Assembly (NCBI GenBank): GCA_031376385.1
Contig: JANMDQ010000023.1
Span: 1-64,000 of the forward strand
Reading direction: 5' to 3'
Source: Aquisediminimonas sp031376385
Lineage (GTDB): Bacteria; Pseudomonadota; Alphaproteobacteria; Sphingomonadales; Sphingomonadaceae
Length of the DNA stretch: 64,000 bases
Both the position numbers and the translations under genes were made by a program. The notes beneath the pieces are model-generated. The model was given only the letters and a program-made list of their open reading frames with translations, was not told the DNA's origin and searched no databases. Positions 34,201 to 42,601 of the stretch are shown here, piece by piece. The first letter of the stretch is position 1, and each line of letters opens with the position of its first letter.

Positions 34201-34439
34201 GGCAACCTATGGGCGTGACCGTTATCGGCGGCCTTATTGTCTCGACTGTTCTGACGCTCGTTATTGTTCCGGCAAGCTTCAGCTTGGCCATTGGATTTGA
34301 AGAACGGGTTGGCCCTTGGCTCAGCTATTGGCTGACCAATGGCGGCGATAAGCCGATTGAAAAGCCGCCGAGCCTCTTTCCAGAACGCATTCGCAAGCGC
34401 TTCGGAAGACGTCCAACGACAATCCAGCCTGCCGAGTGA
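31299..34439 (+). CDS. RND efflux transporter permease (HAE-1 type)
   Basis: The inner-membrane pump of a tripartite efflux system, 1046 residues, with 12 expected transmembrane helices and two large periplasmic loops. It starts at MSFRNISAWSIKNPV with the first helix near 17. The proton-relay aspartate pair lies in GVLVDDAIVEIENIV, near residues 402-403, and the second-half signature GIVAKNSILVVDFALE is also present. Substrates (drugs, metabolites, or signals) cannot be read from the sequence. It pairs with the adaptor upstream and is followed by a DUF445 gene 10 bp later. Confidence 0.94.
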   Translation: MSFRNISAWSIKNPVPPIVLFIALTLAGIMAFMRMPISADPDIDFPVAIVSIVQPGASPVELETQVAQKVEAAVRSINGVDEINSTVREGSAFIVIFFDIGTPIDRAVTDVRDAVSNIRSDLPEGILEPQVTREDTANNAIAYISAEAVDMTLEELSWYVDNIVNKRLRAVPGLGSVERGGGVSREIRVVLDPARLQSFGVTASQINNQLRQTSINTAGGRTEIAGAEQSIRVLGNAKDAIELGATQISLGNGRTVKLTDLAEVRDLYAEQRTISTMNGRQVLSFGITRAKGESDVAVYDGVIAELKKLEAENPKVKFRDLFTTVGYSREQYSSSMLAMIEGAILAVVVVFLFLRDWRATIISAIAIPLSAIPTFWFMELLGFSLNQISLLALGLVAGVLVDDAIVEIENIVRHMRMGKTAYQASMDAADEIGLAVLATTMAIVAVFLPVGLMPGISGQFFKNFGLTVVVAVLLSLAVARLITPMIAAFFLKSHGEEDHGNSKWMLKYLDLLKWSLNHRWWTVASGGLALGLTVLMFSQMSFTFMPDVDQDYSQIRIEMVPGTTLAQTKSVTERVQSLLSEEDKVVGAAFADINPGNSSIYITLKKDRPMSSLDFEEKWGPKLNEIPDARVFFRAQDQGGPPGTGRDLSITLASDNPVLLTETANKLVDEMRNMKELVAPRVSGDLQRPEITVKPRMDLAASLGVTTASLSQTIRIATIGDIDQNSPKFSLTDRQVPIRVTLSEESRRSLSTIENLPVPTANGGSVPLKAVAEISFGAGPTTIQRTNLNRRVNIGADLADGIVSSVANEKIDALPLMKNLPQGVTRMKLGQSKMQDELVMNFGIAVVSGVLLVFAVLLLLYRRVMPPFVNMGSLLLAPLGAAMALIIAGMPVSMPVMIGMLMLLGIVAKNSILVVDFALEEMERGVDKTTAIIEAGHKRAQPIVMTTVAMVAGMIPTAIALAGDGAWRQPMGVTVIGGLIVSTVLTLVIVPASFSLAIGFEERVGPWLSYWLTNGGDKPIEKPPSLFPERIRKRFGRRPTTIQPAE

Positions 34440-34449
34440 AGGGCACTGA

Positions 34450-35730
34450 GTGAGTAGCCGCTCCAGACGCGTCGCGCTCACCTATGCGCCGGGCGGAACG
34501 GCAGCCCAAGGCCTGCGTGTGATGAAGCTAAGAGCAACCGGGTTGCTCATCGTCATGGCTGTCCTGTTCCTCGTCGCCAAGACCTTTGAACCAGTTCATC
34601 CAGCGGTTGGGTTTGCAAAGGCATTCGCCGAAGCCGCAATGGTTGGCGGTCTCGCTGATTGGTTTGCGGTGACGGCGCTGTTTAGGTATCCGCTGGGCAT
34701 TCCCATTCCACACACAGCGATCATCCCCAATAACAAGATCCGCATCGGCGATACGATGGCGCAGTTTTTGAAGGATAATTTCCTCACCCCTGCGGTTGTT
34801 GCGCGGCGGATGAAGGGGTTGGATGTGGCGGGTGCTGCCGGGCGTTTCCTTGCCGACCCTGATCATGGAGGTTCGGGCCGCCTTCGCGATGGCGCGTCAC
34901 GGATGCTCGCTGATATCCTCAGTTCGCTTGACGACCAAAGGCTCGGCGGCATGGTGAAAGGGGCTATTGCAGACCGTTTGCGCGATCTTGACGCAGGGCC
35001 ATTGGTGGGACAGGCGCTGGCCGCCGCGATGAAAGAGAGTCGCCACATCCCCTTGTTAGATGGCATCCTCAATCGCGCCAGCTTGATCCTAGCATCCAAC
35101 GAAGCGATGATCCGTACGATGGTGCACGAACGCTCAGGCCGTATCCTGCGCTGGACGGGGCTTGATGAAGATGTGTCTGATGCGATCATCACAGGGCTGA
35201 ACAAGCTGTTCTTCGACATGGCCGATGATCCGGGCCACCCTTTGCGTCAGCGCGTGGATGAGGCGCTGGCAGACTTGGCGGAAAAGCTGCAGCATGACCC
35301 CGCGATGCAAGTGAAAGTCGCAACATTGAAGGCAGAGATTATCGAGAACCCGGCGATGCAGGCATGGATCGCAGGTCTTTGGGATCAAGGCCGCGCAGCG
35401 CTGCTCGGTGCCGCCCGCGATCCTGATCGCACTATGGCCGGGCGTTTCGGTGATATGTTCCGCCAACTCGGCGGCTCCCTGCAGGAAGACGCTCGCTTGC
35501 GCCATACGATCAACCGCTTCGTCCGTCGCGCGACTGTGGGGGCCACGGCGCGTTACGGCGACGGTATCGTCAAACTGGTCTCAGAAACCGTACGTGGGTG
35601 GGACGCGCAAAAACTGACTGACCGGGTGGAAGCGACTGTCGGCCAAGACCTCCAATTCATCCGCATCAATGGTACGCTCGTCGGCGGCTTGGTCGGCCTT
35701 ATCATCCACGCAGTGGACGTCGCTTTTTAG
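34450..35730 (+). CDS. DUF445 family membrane protein (YjiN-like)
   Basis: A 426-residue protein of the DUF445 family. It has a hydrophobic segment near 27-45 (RATGLLIVMAVLFLVAKTF), the family signature FAKAFAEAAMVGGLADWFAVTALFRYPLG, IPHTAIIPNNKIRIGDTMAQFL, and a C-terminal membrane helix (LVGGLVGLIIHAVDV). The long middle is predicted helical and lacks a known enzyme. GTG 34450 is the likely start. It lies 10 bp after the efflux pump, so it may be co-transcribed, and it overlaps the convergent murA stop by 4 bp. Function unknown. Confidence 0.85.
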   Translation: MSSRSRRVALTYAPGGTAAQGLRVMKLRATGLLIVMAVLFLVAKTFEPVHPAVGFAKAFAEAAMVGGLADWFAVTALFRYPLGIPIPHTAIIPNNKIRIGDTMAQFLKDNFLTPAVVARRMKGLDVAGAAGRFLADPDHGGSGRLRDGASRMLADILSSLDDQRLGGMVKGAIADRLRDLDAGPLVGQALAAAMKESRHIPLLDGILNRASLILASNEAMIRTMVHERSGRILRWTGLDEDVSDAIITGLNKLFFDMADDPGHPLRQRVDEALADLAEKLQHDPAMQVKVATLKAEIIENPAMQAWIAGLWDQGRAALLGAARDPDRTMAGRFGDMFRQLGGSLQEDARLRHTINRFVRRATVGATARYGDGIVKLVSETVRGWDAQKLTDRVEATVGQDLQFIRINGTLVGGLVGLIIHAVDVAF

Positions 35731-37010
35731 CCGTCACTTACCCGCTCAATATCGGCGCCGACGGCTGATAGCTTTTCTTCCAGTCGTTCATAACCGCGAT
35801 CAAGGTGATAGACGCGGTTGACCTGAGTTTCGCCTTCGGCGGCAAGGCCTGCTATGATCAGGCTCATTGAGGCGCGCAGGTCAGTCGCCATGACCGGAGC
35901 ACCGGCCAACCGGTCGACGCCGCGCACCACGGCAGTGCGGCCTTTCACTTGAATATCCGCACCCATCCGTGCCAGTTCAGGCACATGCATATAGCGATTT
36001 TCAAAAATGGTTTCAGTGAGCATGCTTGCGCCGTCGGCCTTCACCAGCATCGCCATGAATTGCGCCTGCATGTCCGTGGCAAAGCCCGGAAAGGGGGCTG
36101 TCGACAAAGTGAGTGGCCTGGGCTTGCCATCGCCTGACACACGGATGCCTTTGGCATGCTCCTCAACACCCAAGCCAGCCTCACGCAGGGCAGCGAGTGT
36201 GGCGACCATATCCGATGCTTTAGCGCCAACCAGATCAATTTCGCCGCCCGTGATCCCGACTGCACAGGCGTAGGAACCCGCCTCAATCCGGTCTGGCATA
36301 ACGCGGTAAGTCGCACCATTTAGTCGGTCCGCGCCGTGGATGGTGAGCGTGCCTGTGCCAATGCCCTCAATGCCCACTCCCATAGCGACGAGCAAATTAC
36401 AAAGATCGACAATTTCTGGTTCCTGCGCTGCATTTTCCATCACGCAGATGCCGCGCGCACGCGATGCTGCCATAAGGCCATTTTCCGTCGCTCCGACAGA
36501 AACAACAGGAAAAACCATGGTCCCGCCTGGCAAACGCCCGTCTTTGGCTCGTGCGGTCACATAACCTCCACTGGTATCCATATCCGCGCCAAAGGCTTCG
36601 AGTACTCTCAAATGTAAGTCGATTGGTCGGTTCCCAATCGCACAACCACCGGGAAGGGAGACTTTGGCCTCCCCAGCGCGCGCCAGCAATGGCCCCAGCA
36701 CAAGGATCGACGCGCGCATTTTCCGCACAATATCATATGGCGCGACGGTGGCTGTCACTTTACCCGCCCGCATCGTCATGACCCGGCCAAAATCTTCGGG
36801 CCGCGCGCCTTCGATCATCGTTGAACAGCCCAGCTGGTTGAGCAAATGGCCAAAACTATCGACATCGGCCAGGCGCGGCAAGTTACGGAGCGTCAGCGGT
36901 TCATCCGTAAGCAGCGCGCACGGCATAAGCGTGAGCGCCGAGTTCTTCGCCCCCGAAATAGGAATGCTGCCGTTAAGCGGATTGCCGCCGCGAATAAGTA
37001 TCCTGTCCAT
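35727..37010 (-). CDS. murA: UDP-N-acetylglucosamine 1-carboxyvinyltransferase
   Basis: MurA transfers enolpyruvate from PEP to UDP-GlcNAc, the first committed step of peptidoglycan synthesis. The 427 residues match the family. Lys22 (SGAKNSAL) and Cys123 (LPGGCAIGNRP) are the expected catalytic residues; Cys123 is the position alkylated by fosfomycin in sensitive enzymes. The inside-out alpha/beta barrel repeats are visible. Its stop overlaps the DUF445 stop (convergent). It is the last gene of a minus-strand run starting with the hydrolase at 43.7 kb. Confidence 0.96.
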   Translation of the reverse strand: MDRILIRGGNPLNGSIPISGAKNSALTLMPCALLTDEPLTLRNLPRLADVDSFGHLLNQLGCSTMIEGARPEDFGRVMTMRAGKVTATVAPYDIVRKMRASILVLGPLLARAGEAKVSLPGGCAIGNRPIDLHLRVLEAFGADMDTSGGYVTARAKDGRLPGGTMVFPVVSVGATENGLMAASRARGICVMENAAQEPEIVDLCNLLVAMGVGIEGIGTGTLTIHGADRLNGATYRVMPDRIEAGSYACAVGITGGEIDLVGAKASDMVATLAALREAGLGVEEHAKGIRVSGDGKPRPLTLSTAPFPGFATDMQAQFMAMLVKADGASMLTETIFENRYMHVPELARMGADIQVKGRTAVVRGVDRLAGAPVMATDLRASMSLIIAGLAAEGETQVNRVYHLDRGYERLEEKLSAVGADIERVSDG

Positions 37011-37067
37011 GACGCGCTTCTAACCAAGTGGATGGGCGGTGCAAGGGCCAGACGCCTGCACTCGAGT

Positions 37068-38525
37068 TCAGGCTGCCTGCTTGCGGAATAGCACCCGGTC
37101 TTCGTCACGAAACCCATAGCGCCAGATGATCACGCCGTAGACCAGCAGGATCGCGGGAATGCCCAGCCCTGTTTCGGCCCATTGCGGCCCGTGTACCACG
37201 ATTTGCCCCACTAGCACTGCGGCGGCAGCGGCCAGTGGTAAAGCGATCCGCCAGATTGAGATGCGGGCGCCCAGCACACGAGAAGCCAGCCGCACCTTGA
37301 CGAGTGACGAAAGGCCAAGCGCCACCACGAGCGCACCCGCCGCACCCGCCGCCTGATAAAATTCCGGATATCCGTTAGCCCGGAGCGCGCCAACAAAGCC
37401 AAAGGTCAGCGCCACTTGGATGCCAATCATTGCTGCTGAGATCAGCATATTGCGTTGGCGTGCGACATAGACGAGCGCCGCTTCGCTCACCACCGCCACA
37501 GCCGCGACCACCTCAGCGGCGAGCAAAAGGGCAAGTGCGCCGTTGCCGCCGACAAAATCCTGCCCCGGCCCGATCAGACCCATTAGCGCCTCCCCCGGAA
37601 TGCCCAGCGCCAGCGCAACCCCCAATTGTGCTGCGATAATCCAGAACCCCACTTGGCTGATCTGACGCGCCACAGCTCCTTTGTCGCCCTCTTCCAGATT
37701 GCGGGTGATGACAGGGCCGAGAACAGGGTCGAAGCTTGTCTTCAGCTTTTGCGGCAGGCTCGCGACTTGTTGGGCCACCCAATAAATCCCCACGGTCGCA
37801 GGCGAAACGAAGAGGCCGAGGATGGCCAAGTCAATCCGGCGTGAGGCCCATTCAATCGCATCTGCCGCCGCAAGAGGCGCATTACGGCGCATGAGCGCAT
37901 AAAGCTCTGACCCGCGCGGCGTCCAGTTTTTCGGCAGGCCATAGCTTTTCAGGAACGGTATGATCGACGCCACCAATGCCCCCGCCATCGACAGCGCATA
38001 GGCGACGAGCAAGCCGTCACTTGGCACAAACCACCAAAGCGCCGTCGCGGCAATGCTAATCGTCCATGGCTCCACAATAGCGCGCGCGCGCACCGTGGAT
38101 TTCACATCGAAACGGTAAGCAAGGGCTGCGAGCATCACATCAGATAAGGCGAGGGCGGGGATGATCAGCGGCAAAAGATAGTCGAGCGGCTTGATGACGC
38201 TGTTGGGAAACATGATTTGAGGGAACAGCATCAGGCCAACAGTGGGAATGAGCGTCGCGCCAAGCACGACAAGTACCGCATCCCACGCGCCATTTTCTTT
38301 GCCGTCACCAGTCAAGTGCAGTGCCAGCCCGCGCTTCAGGCCAAGCGTCGCGATTTGGGCAGCAAATTCGACAATCAGAATGGCATAGGCCAGCCGACCC
38401 AGTGCCTCAGCCCCGTACCAATGCGCTCCAATGAACAGAAACGGGATGCGCGCGATCAGCCGGATGAAAAAACCCGCCACATTAGTGCGACCGCCTTTGG
38501 CAAGAGCTTGGATGTCGTTAGTCAC
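37068..38525 (-). CDS. Polysaccharide flippase (Wzx/MATE-like)
   Basis: A multi-span membrane protein of 485 residues with about 12-14 hydrophobic helices, of the Wzx/MVF oligosaccharide-lipid flippase superfamily (starts NVAGFFIRLIARIPFLFIGA, with SPATVGIYWVAQQVASLP in the middle). It probably exports lipid-linked oligosaccharide for a surface polysaccharide. GTG 38525 is used because GGAGAGGAGG lies immediately upstream, partly overlapping it. It follows polA by 28 bp and precedes murA by 57 bp. No glycosyltransferase is adjacent. Confidence 0.83.
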   Translation of the reverse strand: MTNDIQALAKGGRTNVAGFFIRLIARIPFLFIGAHWYGAEALGRLAYAILIVEFAAQIATLGLKRGLALHLTGDGKENGAWDAVLVVLGATLIPTVGLMLFPQIMFPNSVIKPLDYLLPLIIPALALSDVMLAALAYRFDVKSTVRARAIVEPWTISIAATALWWFVPSDGLLVAYALSMAGALVASIIPFLKSYGLPKNWTPRGSELYALMRRNAPLAAADAIEWASRRIDLAILGLFVSPATVGIYWVAQQVASLPQKLKTSFDPVLGPVITRNLEEGDKGAVARQISQVGFWIIAAQLGVALALGIPGEALMGLIGPGQDFVGGNGALALLLAAEVVAAVAVVSEAALVYVARQRNMLISAAMIGIQVALTFGFVGALRANGYPEFYQAAGAAGALVVALGLSSLVKVRLASRVLGARISIWRIALPLAAAAAVLVGQIVVHGPQWAETGLGIPAILLVYGVIIWRYGFRDEDRVLFRKQAA

Positions 38526-38553
38526 ACCTCCTCTCCATCAAAGGACGGACAGA

Positions 38554-41337
38554 TCAATGCGCAGCGCCCCAATTTGGTCCCGTGCCAATTTCGACGCCTA
38601 GCGGCACGTCCAGTTGCACCAAAGGCGCTGCGGCCTCCTCCATTACGCGGCGGATCACGGGCGTCGCAGCGGCAACATCGCCCTCAGGCAGTTCAAACAC
38701 CAGTTCATCATGCACTTGAAGCAGCATCCGCACGTTGGGTAGTCCCGCCTCTGCTAGCGCAGGCAACATGCGCACCATTGCGCGTTTGATGATGTCTGCA
38801 CTTGTCCCCTGGATCGGCGCGTTGATGGCCGCGCGTTCACTGCCCTGTCGTTCGGTCTGGTTGGCCGACGTAATGCGCGTGAAGTGCGTTTTGCGACCGA
38901 AAAGTGTTTGTGTGAAGCCCGTTTCGCGCGCGGATTGCAATGTCCGGCTGATATACTGATTGATACCCGGGAAACGTTCGAAATAACGGTCGATCATATC
39001 CTGCGCTTCGTCAGATTTAATGCCCAGCCGCCCCGCCAATCCCCACCGCGAAATGCCGTAAAGCAGGGAGAAGTTGATCGTTTTCGCCTTACCGCGTGTG
39101 TCAGGGTTCACTTCGCCGAAAAGCTCCATTGCGGTCAGGCTGTGGATGTCTTCCCCCTTTTCGAAGGCCTCTTTGAGTGCAGGCACATCAGCCATATGCG
39201 CGGCAAGACGCAGTTCGACCTGGCTATAGTCAGCAGACAACAGCACGTTTCCTGGCTCCGCCACAAACGCCGTGCGGATGCGCCGCCCGACTTCTGTGCG
39301 AATGGGGATATTCTGCAAATTGGGATCGTTGGAGGATAGTCGCCCTGTCTGCGCGCCAGTGAGCGAATAACTAGTATGCACGCGGCCCGTTACGGGGTTG
39401 ATCTGTTCCTGTAAAGCGTCCGTATAAGTCGATTTAAGCTTGGACAATTGCCGCCATTCCAGCACCTTGCGCGCGATGGGAACACCGTCTTCGGCCAGAC
39501 GTTCCAGCACGGTCACATCGGTCGAATAATCCCCCGACTTACCTTTTTTGCCGCCTTTCAACCCCATTTGGCCAAAAAGGATTTCACCCAATTGCTTCGG
39601 GCTACCGACACTGAACGGGGTTCCTGCCAGCGCATGGATTTCAATCTCCAGCGCCGCGATCCCTTCCGCAAATTCAGCGGACATCCGCGCAAGTTCGGTG
39701 CGGTCGACCTTCACGCCTTCGCGTTCCATCATGGCGAGCACGGGGACCAGCGGGCGATCAACCCGTTCATAGACGCGAGTCACTTTTTCAGCTGAGAGGC
39801 GCGGCTTGAACAAATGCCATAGCCGCAGCGTAACATCAGCATCCTCGGCGGCATAAGGCGTGGCGCCCGACAGTTGCACCTGGTTGAACGTCAACTGTTT
39901 CTTGCCAGTGCCGCACAGGTCCTTGAACGTGATGCATTGATGACCAAGGTGCAGCAGCGCAAGTTCATCCATGCCGTGATTGTGCCGCCCCGCATCCAGA
40001 TTGAAACTCATGACCATCGTGTCATCGATGGGGGCAACGTCCAACCCGACCCGCACCAGCACATTCAAATCATATTTGATATTGTGGCCGACCTTGATGA
40101 CTGAAGGGTCCGCGAACAAAGGATCCAGCCGCGCGACGATGTCTGCCAGCGGAATTTGCGCTGGATTATCAGCAAACATGTCCGCGCTCCCGTGGGCTAT
40201 GGGAATATAGCAGGCCCGGTTTGGCCCGGTTGCCATACTGATTCCCACCAGCCCCGCCGCAACAGAATCGAGGGCGTCCGTTTCAGTATCTACGGCAATC
40301 ACCCCTGCCACGCGGCACTCTGTGATCCAGCGGTCAAGCGCCTCAACGGTCTGCACGCATTCATAGGCAGACCGATCAAATGGCACCTGCTCAGCTTGTG
40401 GCGCAGGTGGAGCAGTCGGAACATAAGTGGCTTTGTTCACCGTATCCATCGTGCGGGAATCAGAGCCGCTTCCCCCAACTTTAAGGAGCAGTGATTTGAA
40501 GCCATGATGTTCAAGGAAAGCGCGCAAAGGAGCCCCAGGAATATCCTTCAACAGGAAATCCTCCAGCGGCTCTGGCAAAGCCGCATCGTCTTTCAGCGTC
40601 ACCAGCACACGAGACAGGCGTGCCTGTTCGGCGAATTCGACAAGGTTTTGCTGCATCTTTGACGGCTTCATATCAGGCGCTGCGGCCAGCACCGCCTCCA
40701 GCGAGCCATATTCAACCATCAGTTTGGTCGCGGTCTTGGGGCCAATACCCGGCACACCGGGCACATTGTCAGCGCTATCCCCCATGAGCGCGAGGACATC
40801 GCCCAGCTGTTCTGGCCCGACACCGAATTTCTCAACTACTGCTTCAGGCCCAAGCCGGATATTTTTCATCGTGTCGAGCATATCGACCTTGCCGGGGTCA
40901 ATGAGCTGCATCAGATCCTTGTCCGAAGATACGATTGTGACCTTCCATCCCTTCTTGACCGCAGCCACTGCGTAGGATGCGATGATATCGTCGGCTTCCA
41001 ATCCGATTTCTTCGATGCAAGGGAGGGAAAAGGCCCGTGTCGCGTCGCGGATCATCGGAAATTGCGGGACCAGATCTTCCGGAGGTGCGGGGCGGTGAGC
41101 CTTATATTCAGCATAGATGTCGTTCCGGAAAGATTTGCTCGACGCATCAAGGATCACCGCCATGTGGGTTGGGCCATCCGCCTTGTGCAGCGCTTCGGCC
41201 AGTTTCCAGACCATCGTCGTGTATCCGTAAACGGCTCCCACCGGTTCGCCACGAATATTGGTGAGCGGCGGCAGCCGGTGATAGGCGCGGAAAATATAGC
41301 CGGAGCCGTCGATCAGGTAGAGATGATTTTGAGACAT
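38554..41337 (-). CDS. polA: DNA polymerase I
   Basis: A repair and replication polymerase of 927 residues, normal length. The 5'-3' exonuclease domain covers about 1-290 (LYLIDGSGYIFRAYH, LMGDSADNVPGVPGIGPKTA). The 3'-5' exonuclease region (about 330-520) retains active-site motifs VDTETDALD, VGHNIKYDLN and YAAEDADV, so proofreading is probably intact. The polymerase domain has motif A SADYSQVELRLAA, motif B FSLLYGISRWGLAGRLG and motif C QVHDELVFE. ATG 41337 is chosen over the upstream GTG 41343. Confidence 0.97.
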   Translation of the reverse strand: MSQNHLYLIDGSGYIFRAYHRLPPLTNIRGEPVGAVYGYTTMVWKLAEALHKADGPTHMAVILDASSKSFRNDIYAEYKAHRPAPPEDLVPQFPMIRDATRAFSLPCIEEIGLEADDIIASYAVAAVKKGWKVTIVSSDKDLMQLIDPGKVDMLDTMKNIRLGPEAVVEKFGVGPEQLGDVLALMGDSADNVPGVPGIGPKTATKLMVEYGSLEAVLAAAPDMKPSKMQQNLVEFAEQARLSRVLVTLKDDAALPEPLEDFLLKDIPGAPLRAFLEHHGFKSLLLKVGGSGSDSRTMDTVNKATYVPTAPPAPQAEQVPFDRSAYECVQTVEALDRWITECRVAGVIAVDTETDALDSVAAGLVGISMATGPNRACYIPIAHGSADMFADNPAQIPLADIVARLDPLFADPSVIKVGHNIKYDLNVLVRVGLDVAPIDDTMVMSFNLDAGRHNHGMDELALLHLGHQCITFKDLCGTGKKQLTFNQVQLSGATPYAAEDADVTLRLWHLFKPRLSAEKVTRVYERVDRPLVPVLAMMEREGVKVDRTELARMSAEFAEGIAALEIEIHALAGTPFSVGSPKQLGEILFGQMGLKGGKKGKSGDYSTDVTVLERLAEDGVPIARKVLEWRQLSKLKSTYTDALQEQINPVTGRVHTSYSLTGAQTGRLSSNDPNLQNIPIRTEVGRRIRTAFVAEPGNVLLSADYSQVELRLAAHMADVPALKEAFEKGEDIHSLTAMELFGEVNPDTRGKAKTINFSLLYGISRWGLAGRLGIKSDEAQDMIDRYFERFPGINQYISRTLQSARETGFTQTLFGRKTHFTRITSANQTERQGSERAAINAPIQGTSADIIKRAMVRMLPALAEAGLPNVRMLLQVHDELVFELPEGDVAAATPVIRRVMEEAAAPLVQLDVPLGVEIGTGPNWGAAH

Positions 41338-41386
41338 GGGCACGGGTTTAGGGGAGGTTGATCGATTAGGGAATGACTTGATGGCC

Positions 41387-42496
41387 CTAACGCCTGTGGT
41401 TCGCCCCGACGATGGCTGAAATGCCTTGCATCAGTTGCTGACGTTCGGGGACCGGTCGTGTCGTTTCAGCGATCTGGACCACGACAGCATAGCTGGTGCC
41501 ATCGGGTGCAGTCATGATTGCGGCATCATTATAGCCCGCCGTGCGGCCCTTGAAATCCTGACCAGTGCCTGTCTTGTGCGCATAGGTCCAATCATAGGGC
41601 ACGCCAGCTTTCAGCCGCATCTTTCCGGTTTCGGATGCCGCCATCAGGCCAAGAATGCGCCGGGTTGATGCGTCCGAGAGCAGTTCCCCTTTTTTCAGCC
41701 GCAACAGCATCCGCGCAATTGCAGCGGGTGCCGCCCCGTCTGGCGGGTTCGCAACATAAGCGTCCATCGCCTTTTGCCGCGTGTCATCGCTCAGCAAGGC
41801 GCGGGCGTTCTGGAACGCGCGGCCTTGGCGATAGTCATCGCGCCACGGCAGGCCCGCGGTGCCAGACTGCAGGATATGTTCCGCGCCGCCAAAACGGATC
41901 GCGCCCAGCCCCTTGGCACTGATCATGGCGCGCACGGCAGACGCGCCACCGACGCGGCCCAAGATGACGTCATTGGCCGTATTGTCGCTGATCGTGAGCG
42001 CCCGCTGGAGCAATTCACCGTAAGTTGTCGTAAAGCCGTCCGTTCCGACACGCGACGCCATGGCCGCGCTGAAGACCGTCAGATCAGATTTACGGACGGT
42101 GACCCCCTCCGACAGCGAGATCCGCCCGTCATCAACAGCCTGCATCAATGTGATGGCCACAAGAAGCTTAGACATGCTTTGCTGTGGCATCAGTTCATCG
42201 CCCCGGTGCGCAATGATCCAGCTGCCATCAGACCTCGCAACGGCAATTCCCACCCGGTCTGGATAGCTGGCCCAAAGCGACCGAATCCCCTCAACCATCG
42301 CCGCGGATGGCGCATTGGTCGACGGCTGGGCAACCGGGCGAGGCCTTGGCGCGGGCTTTGGGCCGGGCTTGGGCGCTGGCACGAAAACGGGCGGACGCGG
42401 TTTGGCCCGTGTTTCAGGGCGGGGAACAGCCGAACAGGCGGCAAGAGAAGCAACGCCAATCGTCAAAGCACAGGCACGCAGGAAAGCTGGAAACAC
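41387..42496 (-). CDS. Class A beta-lactamase-like serine hydrolase, lipoprotein
   Basis: An exported 369-residue protein. A lipobox (SLAAC, Cys21) suggests a lipoprotein, followed by a 40-residue Pro/Lys-rich linker (PRPPVFVPAPKPGPKPAPRP). The catalytic domain holds the SxxK motif Ser107-Met-Ser-Lys110, SDN at 170-172, and a C-terminal KTG (HKTGTGQ, near 312). These are the three class A/PBP-type motifs. The expected omega-loop Glu166 equivalent (ExxxN) is not obvious, so true beta-lactamase activity is uncertain; it may be a peptidoglycan hydrolase-like relative. It lies 49 bp upstream of polA on the same strand. Confidence 0.82.
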   Translation of the reverse strand: MFPAFLRACALTIGVASLAACSAVPRPETRAKPRPPVFVPAPKPGPKPAPRPRPVAQPSTNAPSAAMVEGIRSLWASYPDRVGIAVARSDGSWIIAHRGDELMPQQSMSKLLVAITLMQAVDDGRISLSEGVTVRKSDLTVFSAAMASRVGTDGFTTTYGELLQRALTISDNTANDVILGRVGGASAVRAMISAKGLGAIRFGGAEHILQSGTAGLPWRDDYRQGRAFQNARALLSDDTRQKAMDAYVANPPDGAAPAAIARMLLRLKKGELLSDASTRRILGLMAASETGKMRLKAGVPYDWTYAHKTGTGQDFKGRTAGYNDAAIMTAPDGTSYAVVVQIAETTRPVPERQQLMQGISAIVGANHRR

Positions 42497-42601
42497 GAAA
42501 ATCCCTTAAATTCATGGTCTTGCGTTTGCCCTACGCCTCCCCTGCGCCTCGTCGCTTGCTTTGCGGTGAGTGATTCTGAAAGGGCGACGGGTTGAGCGGG
42601 G

